A stretch of DNA of 64,000 nucleotides, from contig JABGSN010000042.1 of NCBI GenBank assembly GCA_018647765.1, positions 40,663 to 104,662 of the forward strand. The letters run 5' to 3'. Made by a program: the position numbers and the translations under genes. Under the pieces are notes generated by a model. The model was given only the letters and a program-made list of their open reading frames with translations, was not told where the DNA came from and did no database searches. Below, piece after piece: positions 50,673 through 60,556 of this stretch; within the stretch, counting starts at the first letter, position 1, and every line of letters begins with the position of its first letter. Source of the DNA: Oceanospirillaceae bacterium. GTDB taxonomy: Bacteria; Pseudomonadota; Gammaproteobacteria; Pseudomonadales; Balneatricaceae.

Positions 50673-50708
50673 AAAAAAGCGAGGTGTGTTAGACACGCCC
50701 CGCTTTTT
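50673..50708 (-). terminator. dapB terminator or carA attenuator
   Basis: On the minus strand AAAAAGCGGGGCGTGT and ACACACCTCGCTTTTTT pair around a short CTA loop and end in a U-run. It lies 106 bases after the dapB stop and about 76 bases before the carA start. If transcription of carA begins downstream it terminates dapB; if it begins upstream (the 50709-50814 stretch is otherwise empty) the hairpin would attenuate carAB. Confidence 0.75.
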
Positions 50709-50814
50709 ATAATGCTATGACCGGCAGCTAAATTATTGCGCCTTTGAACTGACGGAATTATACAGAATAACGTGGCCTTTTGTCTAGCAGATTCTGTGCA
50801 TCAAAGTGGATCAC

Positions 50815-51630
<816 letters not shown>

Positions 51631-51658
51631 CTATCAATTGCCGCGCTTTGCTCGCAAC

Positions 51659-52777
51659 CTACGTATCTTCAAAAAAGCTCTTAACGCCATCAAACCAAGA
51701 CGACTTTTTCGGCGAATGTTTACCTTTACTGGCTTCCATAGTGTCATGGAACTTACGCAATAAGTCCTTTTGCTCTTTGCTTAAATGCACTGGTGTTTCT
51801 ACGGCTACACGGCACATAAGATCGCCTTGCCCACCACCACGCACCTGCGTCACACCCTTGCCGCGCAAACGGAACATTTTGCCGCTCTGAGCCCCTTCTG
51901 GAATTTTTAGCTTAACACGGCCATCTAAGGTCGGTACTTCTATCTCTCCGCCCAGCGCTGCATCGGTAAAGCTAATAGGCACTTCGCAATAGAGATTCTT
52001 ACCATCGCGGGTAAAGATTTTATGCTCGCGCACCGACACTTGTACATAAAGGTCGCCGCTTGGCCCACCGTTAACACCGGCTTCACCTTCTCCGGTTAAA
52101 CGAATACGGTCGCCGGTATCGACACCCGCCGGGATCTTAACCGATAGGGTTTTGTACTCTTGAACACGGCCTTCGCCGTGACACGAACCACAAGGGTCAC
52201 TGATGACCTTGCCATTACCATGACAGGTAGGGCAGGTTTGCTGCACCGAGAAAAAGCCTTGCTGCATACGCACTTGGCCTTGCCCATGACAGGTGCCACA
52301 ACTCTTGCTGCTAGTCCCCGGTTTAGCGCCCGAACCATCGCAAGGGCCACACTCAACTTGAGTTGGAATACGGATTTCCTTGGTGGCACCACGTACAGCT
52401 CGCTCTAGATCTAAGTCCATGGTGTAACGTAAGTCGGACCCACGTTGCACGCTTGAACGTCCACCACCGCCTCCACCGCCAAAGATGTCGCCAAACATGT
52501 CACCAAACACGTCGCCAAAACCAGCGCCGCCGGCGCCACCACGGGAATTTGGGTCAACACCCGCATGGCCATACTGATCGTAAGCCGCTTTCTTTTGCTC
52601 GTCGGCCAAAATTTCGTAAGCTTCGTTAACTTCCTTAAAGCTCTCTTCCGCGGCTTTGTCATCGGGGTTACGGTCGGGATGGAACTTCATCGCCATACGG
52701 CGAAAAGCCTTTTTAATTTCCTTCTTGTCAGACCCTTTGGCCACACCAAGAACTTCGTAAAAATCACGTTTAGACAT
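51659..52777 (-). CDS. dnaJ: Chaperone protein DnaJ
   Basis: Hsp40 co-chaperone that stimulates DnaK ATPase. The 372 residues comprise a J domain with HPDRNPDD, a Gly/Phe linker unusually rich in glycine ([10 protein letters not shown]), four zinc-finger repeats ([32 protein letters not shown]) and two substrate-binding domains. It follows dnaK by 109 bases containing two hairpins. Confidence 0.97.
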   Translation of the reverse strand: MSKRDFYEVLGVAKGSDKKEIKKAFRRMAMKFHPDRNPDDKAAEESFKEVNEAYEILADEQKKAAYDQYGHAGVDPNSRGGAGGAGFGDVFGDMFGDIFGGGGGGGRSSVQRGSDLRYTMDLDLERAVRGATKEIRIPTQVECGPCDGSGAKPGTSSKSCGTCHGQGQVRMQQGFFSVQQTCPTCHGNGKVISDPCGSCHGEGRVQEYKTLSVKIPAGVDTGDRIRLTGEGEAGVNGGPSGDLYVQVSVREHKIFTRDGKNLYCEVPISFTDAALGGEIEVPTLDGRVKLKIPEGAQSGKMFRLRGKGVTQVRGGGQGDLMCRVAVETPVHLSKEQKDLLRKFHDTMEASKGKHSPKKSSWFDGVKSFFEDT

Positions 52778-52819
52778 AATTATTCCACTGTGCTTCTTCT
52801 TGTGAGAAGCAGATACAAG

Positions 52820-52869
52820 AACGCAGGGCCAAGCCCCGCGTTGTAATTTCGCGCCCTGTTAAGGGGCGC
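52820..52869 (-). other. Two consecutive hairpins between dnaK and dnaJ
   Basis: One stem pairs AACGC-GGGC with GCCC-GCGTT around CAA (52820-52842). The second pairs GCGCCC with GGGCGC (52851-52869). Neither has a U-run on the minus strand. They may stabilise dnaK mRNA or reduce read-through, giving more DnaK than DnaJ. Confidence 0.5.
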
Positions 52870-52886
52870 TAGCAGGCGTATAAAGC

Positions 52887-54803
52887 TTACTTTTTATCGT
52901 CGTCTTTTACTTCTTCAAACTCTGCATCAACTGCATCGTCTGCGCCCGCATCACCTTGCGCTTCTTCGCCACCTTGGGCAGCAGCATCTTCGGCGTACAT
53001 CTTCTGAGCAATGACACCTGAGGCTTCAGTCAACGCTGCGGTAGCGGCTTCGATGGCTTCTTTGTCGTCGCCCTTAAGCGCTTCTTCAACGCCTTCAATC
53101 GCTGTAGTTACGGCAGCTTTCTCTTCGTCTGTCGCTTTATCACCCGCTTCTTCAATCATCTTCTTAGTTGAGTGGACCATGCCGTCGGCCGTGTTACGAG
53201 CCTGTACCATTTCTTCAAACTTCTGGTCTTCCGCAGCGTTAGCCTCTGCATCTTGCACCATTTGTTCAATTTCTTCATCGCTCAAACCAGAAGAGGCCTT
53301 GATGATGATGGACTGCTCTTTGCCAGTACCTTTGTCTTTAGCAGACACGTTTAAGATACCGTTAGCATCGATGTCGAAGCTCACTTCAATTTGTGGCATG
53401 CCACGTGGTGCTGGTGGAATGTCGCTAAGGTCAAAACGGCCCAACGATTTGTTTTGTGTGGCTTGCTTACGCTCGCCCTGGCAGACGTGAATAGTCACAG
53501 CGGCCTGGTTGTCATCCGCAGTCGAGAAGACTTGCGACTTCTTGGTTGGGATGGTGGTGTTTTTGTCGATCACCGACGTCATCACGCCACCCATGGTCTC
53601 AATACCAAGGGTAAGTGGAGTTACGTCTAACAATAGTACGTCAGTGACGTCACCAGCCAATACACCACCTTGAATCGCCGCACCCATGGCTACAGCTTCA
53701 TCTGGGTTTACGTCTTTACGTGGCTCTTTACCAAAGAACTGGGTCACTTCGGCTTGCACTAACGGCATACGGCTCTGACCGCCTACCAAAATCACTTCGT
53801 CGATTTCGCTCGCGTCTAGGTCTGCATCCTTAAGGGCTTGAGCACATGGCTTCAACGTACCAGAAACCAAGTCTTCAACCAACGACTCCAACTTAGCGCG
53901 GGAGATCTTAACGTTTAAGTGCTTAGGACCAGTAGCGTCTGCAGTGATGTAAGGCAAGTTAACATCGGTTTGGCTAGAGCTAGACAATTCAACCTTAGCC
54001 TTTTCCGCAGCTTCCTTAAGACGCTGTAGGGCTAGTGGGTCGTTATGTAGGTCGATGCCTGAATCTTTCTTAAATTCAGCGGCTAAAAATTCGATTAAAC
54101 GCAAATCGAAATCTTCACCACCTAGGAATGTGTCGCCGTTAGTAGCTAACACTTCAAACTGAGTCTCACCATCTACGTCGGCAATTTCGATGATGGAGAT
54201 ATCGAAGGTACCACCACCAAGGTCATATACTGCAATGGTAGAATCACCACGGCTCTTATCTAGACCGTAGGCCAAGGCCGCCGCAGTTGGCTCGTTGATA
54301 ATACGCTTAACGTCTAGACCGGCAATACGGCCAGCATCTTTAGTGGCTTGACGCTGCGAGTCGTTAAAGTATGCAGGTACGGTAATTACCGCTTCTGAAA
54401 TGTTTTCGCCTAAGTAGTCTTCTGCAGTCTTCTTCATCTTTTTCAAGATTTCGGCAGAAATTTGTGGTGGTGCTTTAGCTTCACTGTTTACGTTAACCCA
54501 AGCATCGCCGTTGTCAGCTGCTTCAATTTTGTAAGGCACCATTTTGATGTCTTTTTGTACTACGTCGTCTTTAAATTTACGGCCAATCAAACGTTTGATC
54601 GCAAACAAAGTGTTAACTGGGTTGGTTACCGCTTGACGCTTAGCAGACTGACCCACCAAGGTTTCACCATCATCCGCAAATGCGATGATGGATGGGGTGG
54701 TACGATCGCCTTCGGCGTTCTCGATTACTTTGGCACTGCCGCCATCTAAAACTGATACACATGAGTTGGTGGTGCCCAAGTCAATACCGATGATCTTTCC
54801 CAT
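52887..54803 (-). CDS. dnaK: Chaperone protein DnaK (Hsp70)
   Basis: ATP-dependent chaperone. From the ATG at 54803 it has 638 residues, the E. coli length, starting [20 protein letters not shown]. The phosphate loops ([18 protein letters not shown]) and VGGQSRMP are present, followed by the substrate-binding domain and a lid ending in [12 protein letters not shown] lies six bases before this ATG. A second ATG directly upstream and an 18-codon extension are less likely. A sigma-32-like promoter lies upstream. Confidence 0.97.
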   Translation of the reverse strand: MGKIIGIDLGTTNSCVSVLDGGSAKVIENAEGDRTTPSIIAFADDGETLVGQSAKRQAVTNPVNTLFAIKRLIGRKFKDDVVQKDIKMVPYKIEAADNGDAWVNVNSEAKAPPQISAEILKKMKKTAEDYLGENISEAVITVPAYFNDSQRQATKDAGRIAGLDVKRIINEPTAAALAYGLDKSRGDSTIAVYDLGGGTFDISIIEIADVDGETQFEVLATNGDTFLGGEDFDLRLIEFLAAEFKKDSGIDLHNDPLALQRLKEAAEKAKVELSSSSQTDVNLPYITADATGPKHLNVKISRAKLESLVEDLVSGTLKPCAQALKDADLDASEIDEVILVGGQSRMPLVQAEVTQFFGKEPRKDVNPDEAVAMGAAIQGGVLAGDVTDVLLLDVTPLTLGIETMGGVMTSVIDKNTTIPTKKSQVFSTADDNQAAVTIHVCQGERKQATQNKSLGRFDLSDIPPAPRGMPQIEVSFDIDANGILNVSAKDKGTGKEQSIIIKASSGLSDEEIEQMVQDAEANAAEDQKFEEMVQARNTADGMVHSTKKMIEEAGDKATDEEKAAVTTAIEGVEEALKGDDKEAIEAATAALTEASGVIAQKMYAEDAAAQGGEEAQGDAGADDAVDAEFEEVKDDDKK

Positions 54804-54921
54804 CATAAACTCCAATACTTTATGTCCTTTAAGGACTTTAATTTCAATTCTGCTCAAACGAGGCTAGCGGCTTAGGCTCTTCTGTCTGGCCCCAGGCTTG
54901 GCGTCGTTTGCTTGTGTTCTT

Positions 54922-54949
54922 ATGTAAGGACGTTTGCCCAAACTTCAAG
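54922..54949 (-). promoter_or_regulatory. Sigma-32-like promoter of dnaK
   Basis: On the minus strand CTTGAA (54944-54949) is followed after 14 bases by CCTTACAT (54922-54929), a partial match to the heat-shock consensus CTTGAA and CCCCATAT. It lies about 120 bases before the dnaK start, in the dnaK-grpE gap. The -10 half is degenerate. Confidence 0.45.
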
Positions 54950-54968
54950 TAAAAAAACCTTATTTTTT

Positions 54969-55541
54969 CTAGGCTTTTGAAACCACCACCATGGCCGGGC
55001 GAATTAAACGGCTATTCAAGGTATACCCTTTCTGAAACACTTCCATCACAGTGTTAGGTTCCATGTCTGGATTAGGTACGGCGGTCATAGCTTCGTGTAA
55101 TTCGGGGTTAAACGGTTCGCCATGGGGGTCAAGTTGCTCAACGTTAAATTTTTTCAAGCCATCCAAGAGCATCTTCTGACTCATTTCCACGCCTTCTAGC
55201 AAACCCTCAACAGTTGCCTGTTCCGCTTTACCTGCCTCTACTGCACGGCCCAAGTTGTCTAACAGAGAAACCACCTCAGTCATCAACTTTTCTTGCCCAA
55301 ATTTATGCGCCTTGGCGACATCCTGCTCACTGCGACGGCGGATATTTTGTACGTCGGCTTGAGCCCGCAATACATCAGCCTGCTGCTCTTCAATTTTTGC
55401 CAAAGCCACCTCAAGCTCGGCCTGCACCGACGCTACTGTAATTTCCTCTAACACTTCTGCATCTGCAGGTGCGTCTGTGGCTGGATTCTCTGCGGTGTTA
55501 CCGTCTAGTTCTACGTCGGTAGGCTGTTGTTGCTCGCTCAT
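54969..55541 (-). CDS. grpE: Nucleotide exchange factor GrpE
   Basis: Releases ADP from DnaK. The 190 residues have an acidic N-terminal tail, a long coiled coil (about 45-95) with DVQNIRRRSEQDVAKAHKFG, and a C-terminal beta domain with NPELHEAMTAVPNPDMEPNTV as the family signature, followed by VFQKGYTLNSRLIRPAMV. It is upstream of dnaK and divergent from recN. Confidence 0.96.
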   Translation of the reverse strand: MSEQQQPTDVELDGNTAENPATDAPADAEVLEEITVASVQAELEVALAKIEEQQADVLRAQADVQNIRRRSEQDVAKAHKFGQEKLMTEVVSLLDNLGRAVEAGKAEQATVEGLLEGVEMSQKMLLDGLKKFNVEQLDPHGEPFNPELHEAMTAVPNPDMEPNTVMEVFQKGYTLNSRLIRPAMVVVSKA

Positions 55542-55616
55542 TTACTTCTCCGTTACTTTACTTCCGCTACACAAATTAGAGAGAACCTCTCGAACAGGTA
55601 GCTTGACTGCCAATCT

Positions 55617-55644
55617 ATATGGGGACACACGGGACCGATTCAAG
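55617..55644 (-). promoter_or_regulatory. Sigma-32 heat-shock promoter of grpE
   Basis: On the minus strand CTTGAA (55639-55644) and CCCCATAT (55617-55624) are 14 bases apart, an essentially perfect match to the sigma-32 consensus. It lies about 75 bases before the grpE start, so grpE is heat-inducible. Confidence 0.85.
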
Positions 55645-55725
55645 CAAAAGGGCACTAGTTTTATAACAATTATGAGGCTTTTTTAAAGCTGCGGAGCTAG
55701 ATATAGCCAAGCTCTCAAAAAACTA

Positions 55726-55759
55726 CTGGACATAATACCACTACTGGCTATAATTACAG
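55726..55759 (+). promoter_or_regulatory. recN promoter with tandem LexA boxes
   Basis: CTGGCTATAATTACAG (55744-55759) fits the LexA pattern CTG-N10-CAG exactly. A second site, CTGGACATAATACCAC (55726-55741), fits except for its last base. They overlay a promoter with -35 TGGACA (55727-55732), a 16-base spacer and -10 TATAAT (55749-55754). LexA binding would block both promoter elements, giving tight SOS control of recN. Confidence 0.85.
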
Positions 55760-55785
55760 TATAAAAACTACGCAGGATAGACCTT

Positions 55786-57468
55786 ATGTTGCAGCAACTC
55801 ATTGTTCATCATTACGCCCTCGTCGACCTTTTACATTTAGATTTTAGCCGTAACATGACCGCTATAAGTGGCGAAACCGGTGCTGGAAAATCAATACTCT
55901 TGGGGGCGCTCGGGTTAACCTTAGGCGATAGAGCTGAATCGGGTTGCGTGCGCCAAGGCGCCGAACGAGCAGACATTCATGCCGTTTTTGACCTTACCCA
56001 CCTACCCCAAGTAAAAGACTACCTGTGCGCCAAGCATTTGGTTGCGGCCGAAGATTCGGACACCTGCATTCTGCGGCGCATAATTAATCAAGATGGCCGC
56101 TCCCGCGGCTACATCAACGGCAAGCCAGTTAATATCACCGCCTTAAAAGAGCTGGGAAAACAACTGATCAACATTCACGGTCAGCACGAACATCAGCACT
56201 TGCTAGGCCGCGACAGCCACCAGGCATTACTAGACGCGTTTGGCAATTACCCGCAGCAACAAAACGCGGTACTGACCATCAGCCAGCAATGGCAAGAATT
56301 GGAACGCCAAAGTAACGCTTTAACGGGCGGCCAAGAACTGTCTGAGGCAGAACGGCAGCTATTGCAATATCAAGTGGACGAACTCAAGCTACTGAACCTA
56401 CAAGAAAATGAGTTACTGACCTTAGAGCAAGAGCATAAACAACGCGCCAACGTAGACCAACTGCTACAAACAGTGCGCAACCTTTTGCCTGACAACGCCT
56501 TAGGCGAAGACCCCAAAGCCTGCATTGAACGCTGGCATCTGCAATTGCAAAGCTTCAGCCAACACAGCCCCCACTTAAGCGCCGCCTCCGACATGCTGGC
56601 CAACGCTGCCATACAGTTAGAAGAGAGCCAATACGAGCTACAAAATTTTTTACAGGGTTTCGACCAAGATCCAGCGCGCTTACAAACCCTGGAGATGCGC
56701 CTTGATCAAATTTACAGCATGGCCCGCAAACACAAGATTCAAGCATCCGATCTCACCGAACACCTTGATTCACTAGAGCGCCAATTACAGCAAAATCAAG
56801 ACCAAGAAGACCAGTTAGACGCTATCCGCACGCAACAGGACAACTTAGCCAAGGAATACGACGAGGCCGCAACAGCCTTAACTGAAGCGCGCAAAAAAGC
56901 GGCTAAAAAGCTGGAACTGGCCGTCGGCAAGCAGCTAAAGCAGCTCGCTATGCCTCATTGCAGATTAGAGCTAAGCATTCAAAACAAAGACGACGAACGT
57001 TTACAGACACAGGGCCGTGACGATATCGAAATTCTCATCAGCACCAACCCAGGCCAAAGCGCCAAACCGTTATCCAAAATCGCTTCGGGCGGAGAGCTAT
57101 CTCGTATCAGTTTGGCCATACAGGTCGTTATTGCCAGCACCAGCATCACACCCAGCCTTATTTTTGATGAAGTAGACGTTGGTATTGGTGGCGCTACTGC
57201 AGAGATTGTAGGCCGCTTATTGTCGCAACTGGGGCAAGAGTGTCAACTCTTGTGCATCACCCATCTACCTCAAGTCGCAAGCCAAGCACAACACCACTTA
57301 CAAGTGAGCAAATCGAGCCAAGGAAAATCGACTCAAACTCAAGTGGCGGCATTAGATGAAGAACAGAGGGTACAAGAAATCGCACGTATGTTGGGGGGTG
57401 TTAAACTGACGCAACAAACCTTAGCCCATGCCAAGGAGATGCTCGGCACTGGCATCCAGCTACACTAA
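55786..57468 (+). CDS. recN: DNA repair protein RecN
   Basis: SMC-like ATPase acting in double-strand-break repair. The 560 residues have an N-terminal Walker A GETGAGKSILLGALGL, a long central coiled coil (about 160-370), and C-terminal IASGGELSRISLAIQ signature, Walker B SLIFDEVDVGIGG and ITHLPQVA. The length is normal. It is SOS-controlled through tandem LexA boxes and convergent with fur. Confidence 0.96.
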   Translation: MLQQLIVHHYALVDLLHLDFSRNMTAISGETGAGKSILLGALGLTLGDRAESGCVRQGAERADIHAVFDLTHLPQVKDYLCAKHLVAAEDSDTCILRRIINQDGRSRGYINGKPVNITALKELGKQLINIHGQHEHQHLLGRDSHQALLDAFGNYPQQQNAVLTISQQWQELERQSNALTGGQELSEAERQLLQYQVDELKLLNLQENELLTLEQEHKQRANVDQLLQTVRNLLPDNALGEDPKACIERWHLQLQSFSQHSPHLSAASDMLANAAIQLEESQYELQNFLQGFDQDPARLQTLEMRLDQIYSMARKHKIQASDLTEHLDSLERQLQQNQDQEDQLDAIRTQQDNLAKEYDEAATALTEARKKAAKKLELAVGKQLKQLAMPHCRLELSIQNKDDERLQTQGRDDIEILISTNPGQSAKPLSKIASGGELSRISLAIQVVIASTSITPSLIFDEVDVGIGGATAEIVGRLLSQLGQECQLLCITHLPQVASQAQHHLQVSKSSQGKSTQTQVAALDEEQRVQEIARMLGGVKLTQQTLAHAKEMLGTGIQLH

Positions 57469-57471
57469 CTA

Positions 57472-57497
57472 TGCCAGTAAGTTAGTCCTTACTGACA
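57472..57497. terminator. Hairpin between recN and fur
   Basis: The arms TGCCAGTAAG and CTTACTGACA pair with a single mismatch around a six-base loop, between the convergent stops and overlapping the last codons of fur. No U-run follows on either strand, so its activity as a terminator is uncertain. Confidence 0.45.
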
Positions 57498-57892
57498 CCA
57501 TATAAGTATACGGTTCGGCTAGTAAGGTCGTAGCCCAACTCACTGGCAATTTCTTCCAGGCGCTGGTTAAGCACGGGATCATTAAACTCTTTAATCTTAC
57601 CCGACTTAATACAAACAATGTGGTCGTGGCTGCCTTCTGTGGCTAATTCAAACACTGAATTGCCACCCTCAAAGTGGTGACGCACTACCAAGCCAGCGGC
57701 TTCAAACTGGGTGAGCACGCGGTATACCGTGGCTAAACCAACATCCTCATCCTGCGACATCAATAGCTTATAAATGTCTTCGGCGCTCCAATGATCACCT
57801 TCGGTAGCTTGTTCTAATATTTGATATATCTTCACGCGTGGCAAGGTTACTTTTAACCCAGCTTTACGCAACTCTTGGCTTTCTGACGCCAT
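57482..57892 (-). CDS. fur: Ferric uptake regulator Fur (diverged metal site)
   Basis: Iron-responsive repressor. The 136 residues have the Fur DNA-binding domain (LRKAGLKVTLPRVKIYQIL, DVGLATVYRVLTQFEAAGLV), nearly identical to the Pseudomonas protein. In the dimerisation domain the usual HHDH reads SHDH (Ser88), the C-terminal HxLxLY region reads SRTVYLY (Arg126 for His), GGHAVFEL reads GGNSVFEL, and the second cysteine of CxxC is Ser97. His34, Glu82 and His91, corresponding to the regulatory site, remain. The position between recN and bamE is the standard one for fur. Confidence 0.9.
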   Translation of the reverse strand: MASESQELRKAGLKVTLPRVKIYQILEQATEGDHWSAEDIYKLLMSQDEDVGLATVYRVLTQFEAAGLVVRHHFEGGNSVFELATEGSHDHIVCIKSGKIKEFNDPVLNQRLEEIASELGYDLTSRTVYLYGVSKD

Positions 57893-57971
57893 AGTATTCG
57901 CTACACTCTTTAGACTATTGGGGGATTCAGGTATGATCCTGCCTTACTTATCAAACTAACAGACCTGGCTA

Positions 57972-58292
57972 ATGAAACGCTATCTTATCACGTCTCTTTT
58001 TATCGCGCTCCTAGGCGGTTGCTCTAATATCGACAGCTTAGGTTTTCCGGGCGTCCACAAAATTGATATTCAACAGGGCAACCTCTTCACCGACGAAATG
58101 GTGGAGCTATTACGCCCAGGACTCACCCAACGCCAAGTCCAATATGTAATGGGCACACCACTGGTAGTGGATACCTTCAACCCCAACCACTGGGATTACG
58201 TGTATCAGTATCGCCATGGCGACGGCCGCTATGAAGAACGTCAGCTACGGGTTGTGTTTACACAGGGCCTAGTGACCTCAATCGAGCAGTAA
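57972..58292 (+). CDS. bamE: Outer membrane assembly lipoprotein BamE
   Basis: Small lipoprotein of the BAM complex that folds outer-membrane proteins. The 106 residues start with a lipoprotein signal peptide and lipobox LLGGC (Cys near residue 17), followed by the SmpA/OmlA domain with LRPGLTQRQVQYVMGTPLV and WDYVYQYR. It is divergent from fur; a -35/-10 pair TTTAGA and TATGAT (57909-57937, 17-base spacer) precedes it. Confidence 0.95.
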   Translation: MKRYLITSLFIALLGGCSNIDSLGFPGVHKIDIQQGNLFTDEMVELLRPGLTQRQVQYVMGTPLVVDTFNPNHWDYVYQYRHGDGRYEERQLRVVFTQGLVTSIEQ

Positions 58293-58307
58293 CCACTTGG
58301 GTTTTAG

Positions 58308-58607
58308 CTACTTTATTTTAGCTTTCGCCGCTGCTTTGGCCGCCCGATTAGCTCGAGCTACTTTTGGGTCTATGGTCAACGGTCGATAAATTTCCACGCG
58401 TTGACCTTGTTTAATTTCCTCTGCTTGGGGGTTTTTCACGGCCTTACCGAAAATACCCATCGGTGTACCTTCGAGCTGCAAACCTTCAAAATGGCTACTA
58501 ATGCCCGACATTACCGCAGCATCAAAAACACTGGTACCTATTGGCACCTGTAAGGCAATAATTTTTTGTTGGTCTGGTAAGGCGAATGCCACCTCTACAT
58601 CGATCAT
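58308..58607 (-). CDS. rnfH: RnfH family protein
   Basis: A 99-residue ubiquitin-like-fold protein with MIDVEVAFALPDQQKIIAL, DAAVMSGISSHF and GIFGKAVKNPQ...GQRVEIYRPL, followed by an Ala/Lys-rich tail. Its molecular role is unknown despite the name. The ATG at 58607 is chosen by homology; the frame extends to 58670 only by overlapping ratA. It is paired with ratA seven bases upstream, as in E. coli. Confidence 0.9.
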   Translation of the reverse strand: MIDVEVAFALPDQQKIIALQVPIGTSVFDAAVMSGISSHFEGLQLEGTPMGIFGKAVKNPQAEEIKQGQRVEIYRPLTIDPKVARANRAAKAAAKAKIK

Positions 58608-58614
58608 GTGTTTC

Positions 58615-59043
58615 TCACTTATAAATAATATCGGCACGTTTACAAAACGCATCAACCATATTGCCAGCAATGGGACTAAACAACCCTCCCAAAGCCTTGC
58701 CCTTTAAACCTGTGACGCCAAACTCCAAGGCCATTTCTACCTTACAGGCGTCGTCGCGCAAGGGAGTAAATGCCCACGTGCCGCGTAAGTAGTCAAACGG
58801 CCCCTGCTCTAACTCAAGTTCAATCAAGGCGTCACGCGTGAGCTGGTTACGGGTCACAAACTGGTAACGTAATCCGGCCTTGCTGAGATGCAGCCGAGCC
58901 AGCATTTGCTGGGGGCTAGATTCTATCAAATCGACGTCAGCGCAGCCGTCCAAAAACTCTGGGTAACGCTCCACATCATTCACTAGATCATACATTTGTG
59001 CCGCCGAATGCATTACCAAGGCAGAACGATTTATTGAGGCCAC
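58615..59043 (-). CDS. ratA: RatA family START-domain protein
   Basis: A single START-like domain protein (SRPBCC/COQ10 superfamily). E. coli RatA is described as a 50S-associated inhibitor of 70S formation, while related proteins bind ubiquinone. The GTG at 59043 gives VASINRSALVMHSAAQMYDL, which aligns end-to-end with the E. coli N terminus (142 residues). An ATG at 59070 or the frame to 59148 would add unmatched residues. It is divergent from smpB. Confidence 0.9.
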   Translation of the reverse strand: MASINRSALVMHSAAQMYDLVNDVERYPEFLDGCADVDLIESSPQQMLARLHLSKAGLRYQFVTRNQLTRDALIELELEQGPFDYLRGTWAFTPLRDDACKVEMALEFGVTGLKGKALGGLFSPIAGNMVDAFCKRADIIYK

Positions 59044-59132
59044 AGACTTTACTCTTGGGAAAACACCCATATTAAGGTTAAAAGCCGCAATTGTCACTGC
59101 AGCTCCATACCAGTTAATGTAGAATGCGCCCC

Positions 59133-59612
59133 ATGGCAAAGAAATCAAAAACCAAAAAAAGCTCCACCGGCACCATCGCCCTCAATAAACGTGCGAAGTT
59201 CGAATATCATTTGGATCAGCGTATTGAAGCGGGCCTAGTGCTCACGGGCTGGGAAATCAAAAGCATCCGGGATGGCCGCGCCAACCTCACAGACTCTTAC
59301 GTACACATGAAAGGCGGCGAAGCCTTTTTAGTGGGTGCTCACATCTCCCCGTTAATGACGGCTTGCACCCACGTGGTGGCCGAACCGCGGCGTGAGCGAA
59401 AGTTGCTACTCAACAAAAAAGAAATTGCCCGTCTATTTGCCTCCTCGTCGCAAACCGGCCACACCATTGTGGCCACGGCGCTCTACTGGAAAGGGCATCG
59501 TGTTAAATGTGAAATTGCCCTTGCCAAGGGTAAACAATTACACGACAAACGTGCCACCGAAAAAGAGCGCGACTGGAGCAAGCAAAAACACCGTATTCTT
59601 ATGAAGGCTTAG
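59133..59612 (+). CDS. smpB: SsrA-binding protein SmpB
   Basis: Binds tmRNA and delivers it to stalled ribosomes in trans-translation. The 159 residues begin [20 protein letters not shown], with [19 protein letters not shown] and the basic C-terminal tail [14 protein letters not shown]. The ATG at 59133 is preferred over one at 59124 by homology. Its RNA partner ssrA lies 3.8 kb downstream, separated by a four-gene catabolic operon. The stop overlaps that operon's last stop by four bases. Confidence 0.96.
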   Translation: MAKKSKTKKSSTGTIALNKRAKFEYHLDQRIEAGLVLTGWEIKSIRDGRANLTDSYVHMKGGEAFLVGAHISPLMTACTHVVAEPRRERKLLLNKKEIARLFASSSQTGHTIVATALYWKGHRVKCEIALAKGKQLHDKRATEKERDWSKQKHRILMKA

Positions 59613-60544
59613 GGCTCTTCCCGTATCGCCTTGTTGGTGCTGAGTATATTGACGATCAGCCTATCGCGCTCGCTTGACAGCTTCGCAAAATTCTTTCCAC
59701 CTGCTTCATGCTGGGCTCCCGCAACAAGCTTGGCAATCGTTTGCGCATCTAACTGCACATCACCCAGATCATGCCACCAACGATGGAAGCTATCCGCATA
59801 GCGACGGCAAAATTCTTCCATACCGCCTTCACCTGCACCTAAATTAAACAACATGTGCGGCCCCATTGCGGCCCACCGCAAGCCCGGACCAGCCCAAACA
59901 GCCTTATCCACGTCTTCCACTGACGCCACCCCCGTAGACACCAGATGAATTGCTTCTTTCCATAACGCGGCCTGTAATCGGTTGGCCACATGGGCGGGCA
60001 CTTCACGATTGACCCTAATGGTGACCTTGCCCACCTGTTTATAAAAGGCCTCTGCAGACTCCAAAACACCCGCCGCAGTTTGATCATTCGCCACCAACTC
60101 CACCAACGGAATCAAGTGCGGCGGGTTAAATGGGTGCCCTAATATAAAGCGAGAGGGGTCACGCCAGCCCTGCTGCATCTCGGTGACCATTAGCCCCGAG
60201 GCCGACGAGGCCACAATGGCGTGAGGCAATAAGTGATCTTCAATCTGCGCATACAGCTGGTGTTTTGTGGCAATTTTTTCTGGTGCGCATTCTTGCACAA
60301 ACTGGCAACCTTCCACCGCCTCACTGGCACTGGTATAAAAGCTGATCTCCCCCTGAATCCCATTCATGCCTAATTGGCGCAACATAGGCACAGCGTCAGC
60401 AAGGTAAGAGCGTACATTTATTTCCGCCGTCTCCAGGGGGTCATATACCTTAACGCGCAAGCCCGCACATGCGAAAAGAGCCGTCCAGCTGGCGCCAATG
60501 ACACCTGCGCCAAGTACCGCCACACAAGTCACTTCGTGTTTCAT
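59609..60544 (-). CDS. 3-hydroxyacyl-CoA dehydrogenase-family enzyme, L-carnitine dehydrogenase-like
   Basis: A 311-residue NAD-dependent dehydrogenase. GAGVIG (12-17) marks the Rossmann fold, catalytic His137 lies in [18 protein letters not shown], and Glu149 completes the dyad. The segment [19 protein letters not shown] and [10 protein letters not shown] is typical of the lambda-crystallin/L-gulonate/L-carnitine dehydrogenase branch rather than fatty-acid oxidation, and no second CoA-enzyme is fused. It probably oxidises a 3-hydroxy acid or 3-hydroxy betaine. It is last in a four-gene operon, 12 bases after the Rieske gene. Confidence 0.85.
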   Translation of the reverse strand: MKHEVTCVAVLGAGVIGASWTALFACAGLRVKVYDPLETAEINVRSYLADAVPMLRQLGMNGIQGEISFYTSASEAVEGCQFVQECAPEKIATKHQLYAQIEDHLLPHAIVASSASGLMVTEMQQGWRDPSRFILGHPFNPPHLIPLVELVANDQTAAGVLESAEAFYKQVGKVTIRVNREVPAHVANRLQAALWKEAIHLVSTGVASVEDVDKAVWAGPGLRWAAMGPHMLFNLGAGEGGMEEFCRRYADSFHRWWHDLGDVQLDAQTIAKLVAGAQHEAGGKNFAKLSSERDRLIVNILSTNKAIREEP

Positions 60545-60556
60545 CGTTGTTCCTGA

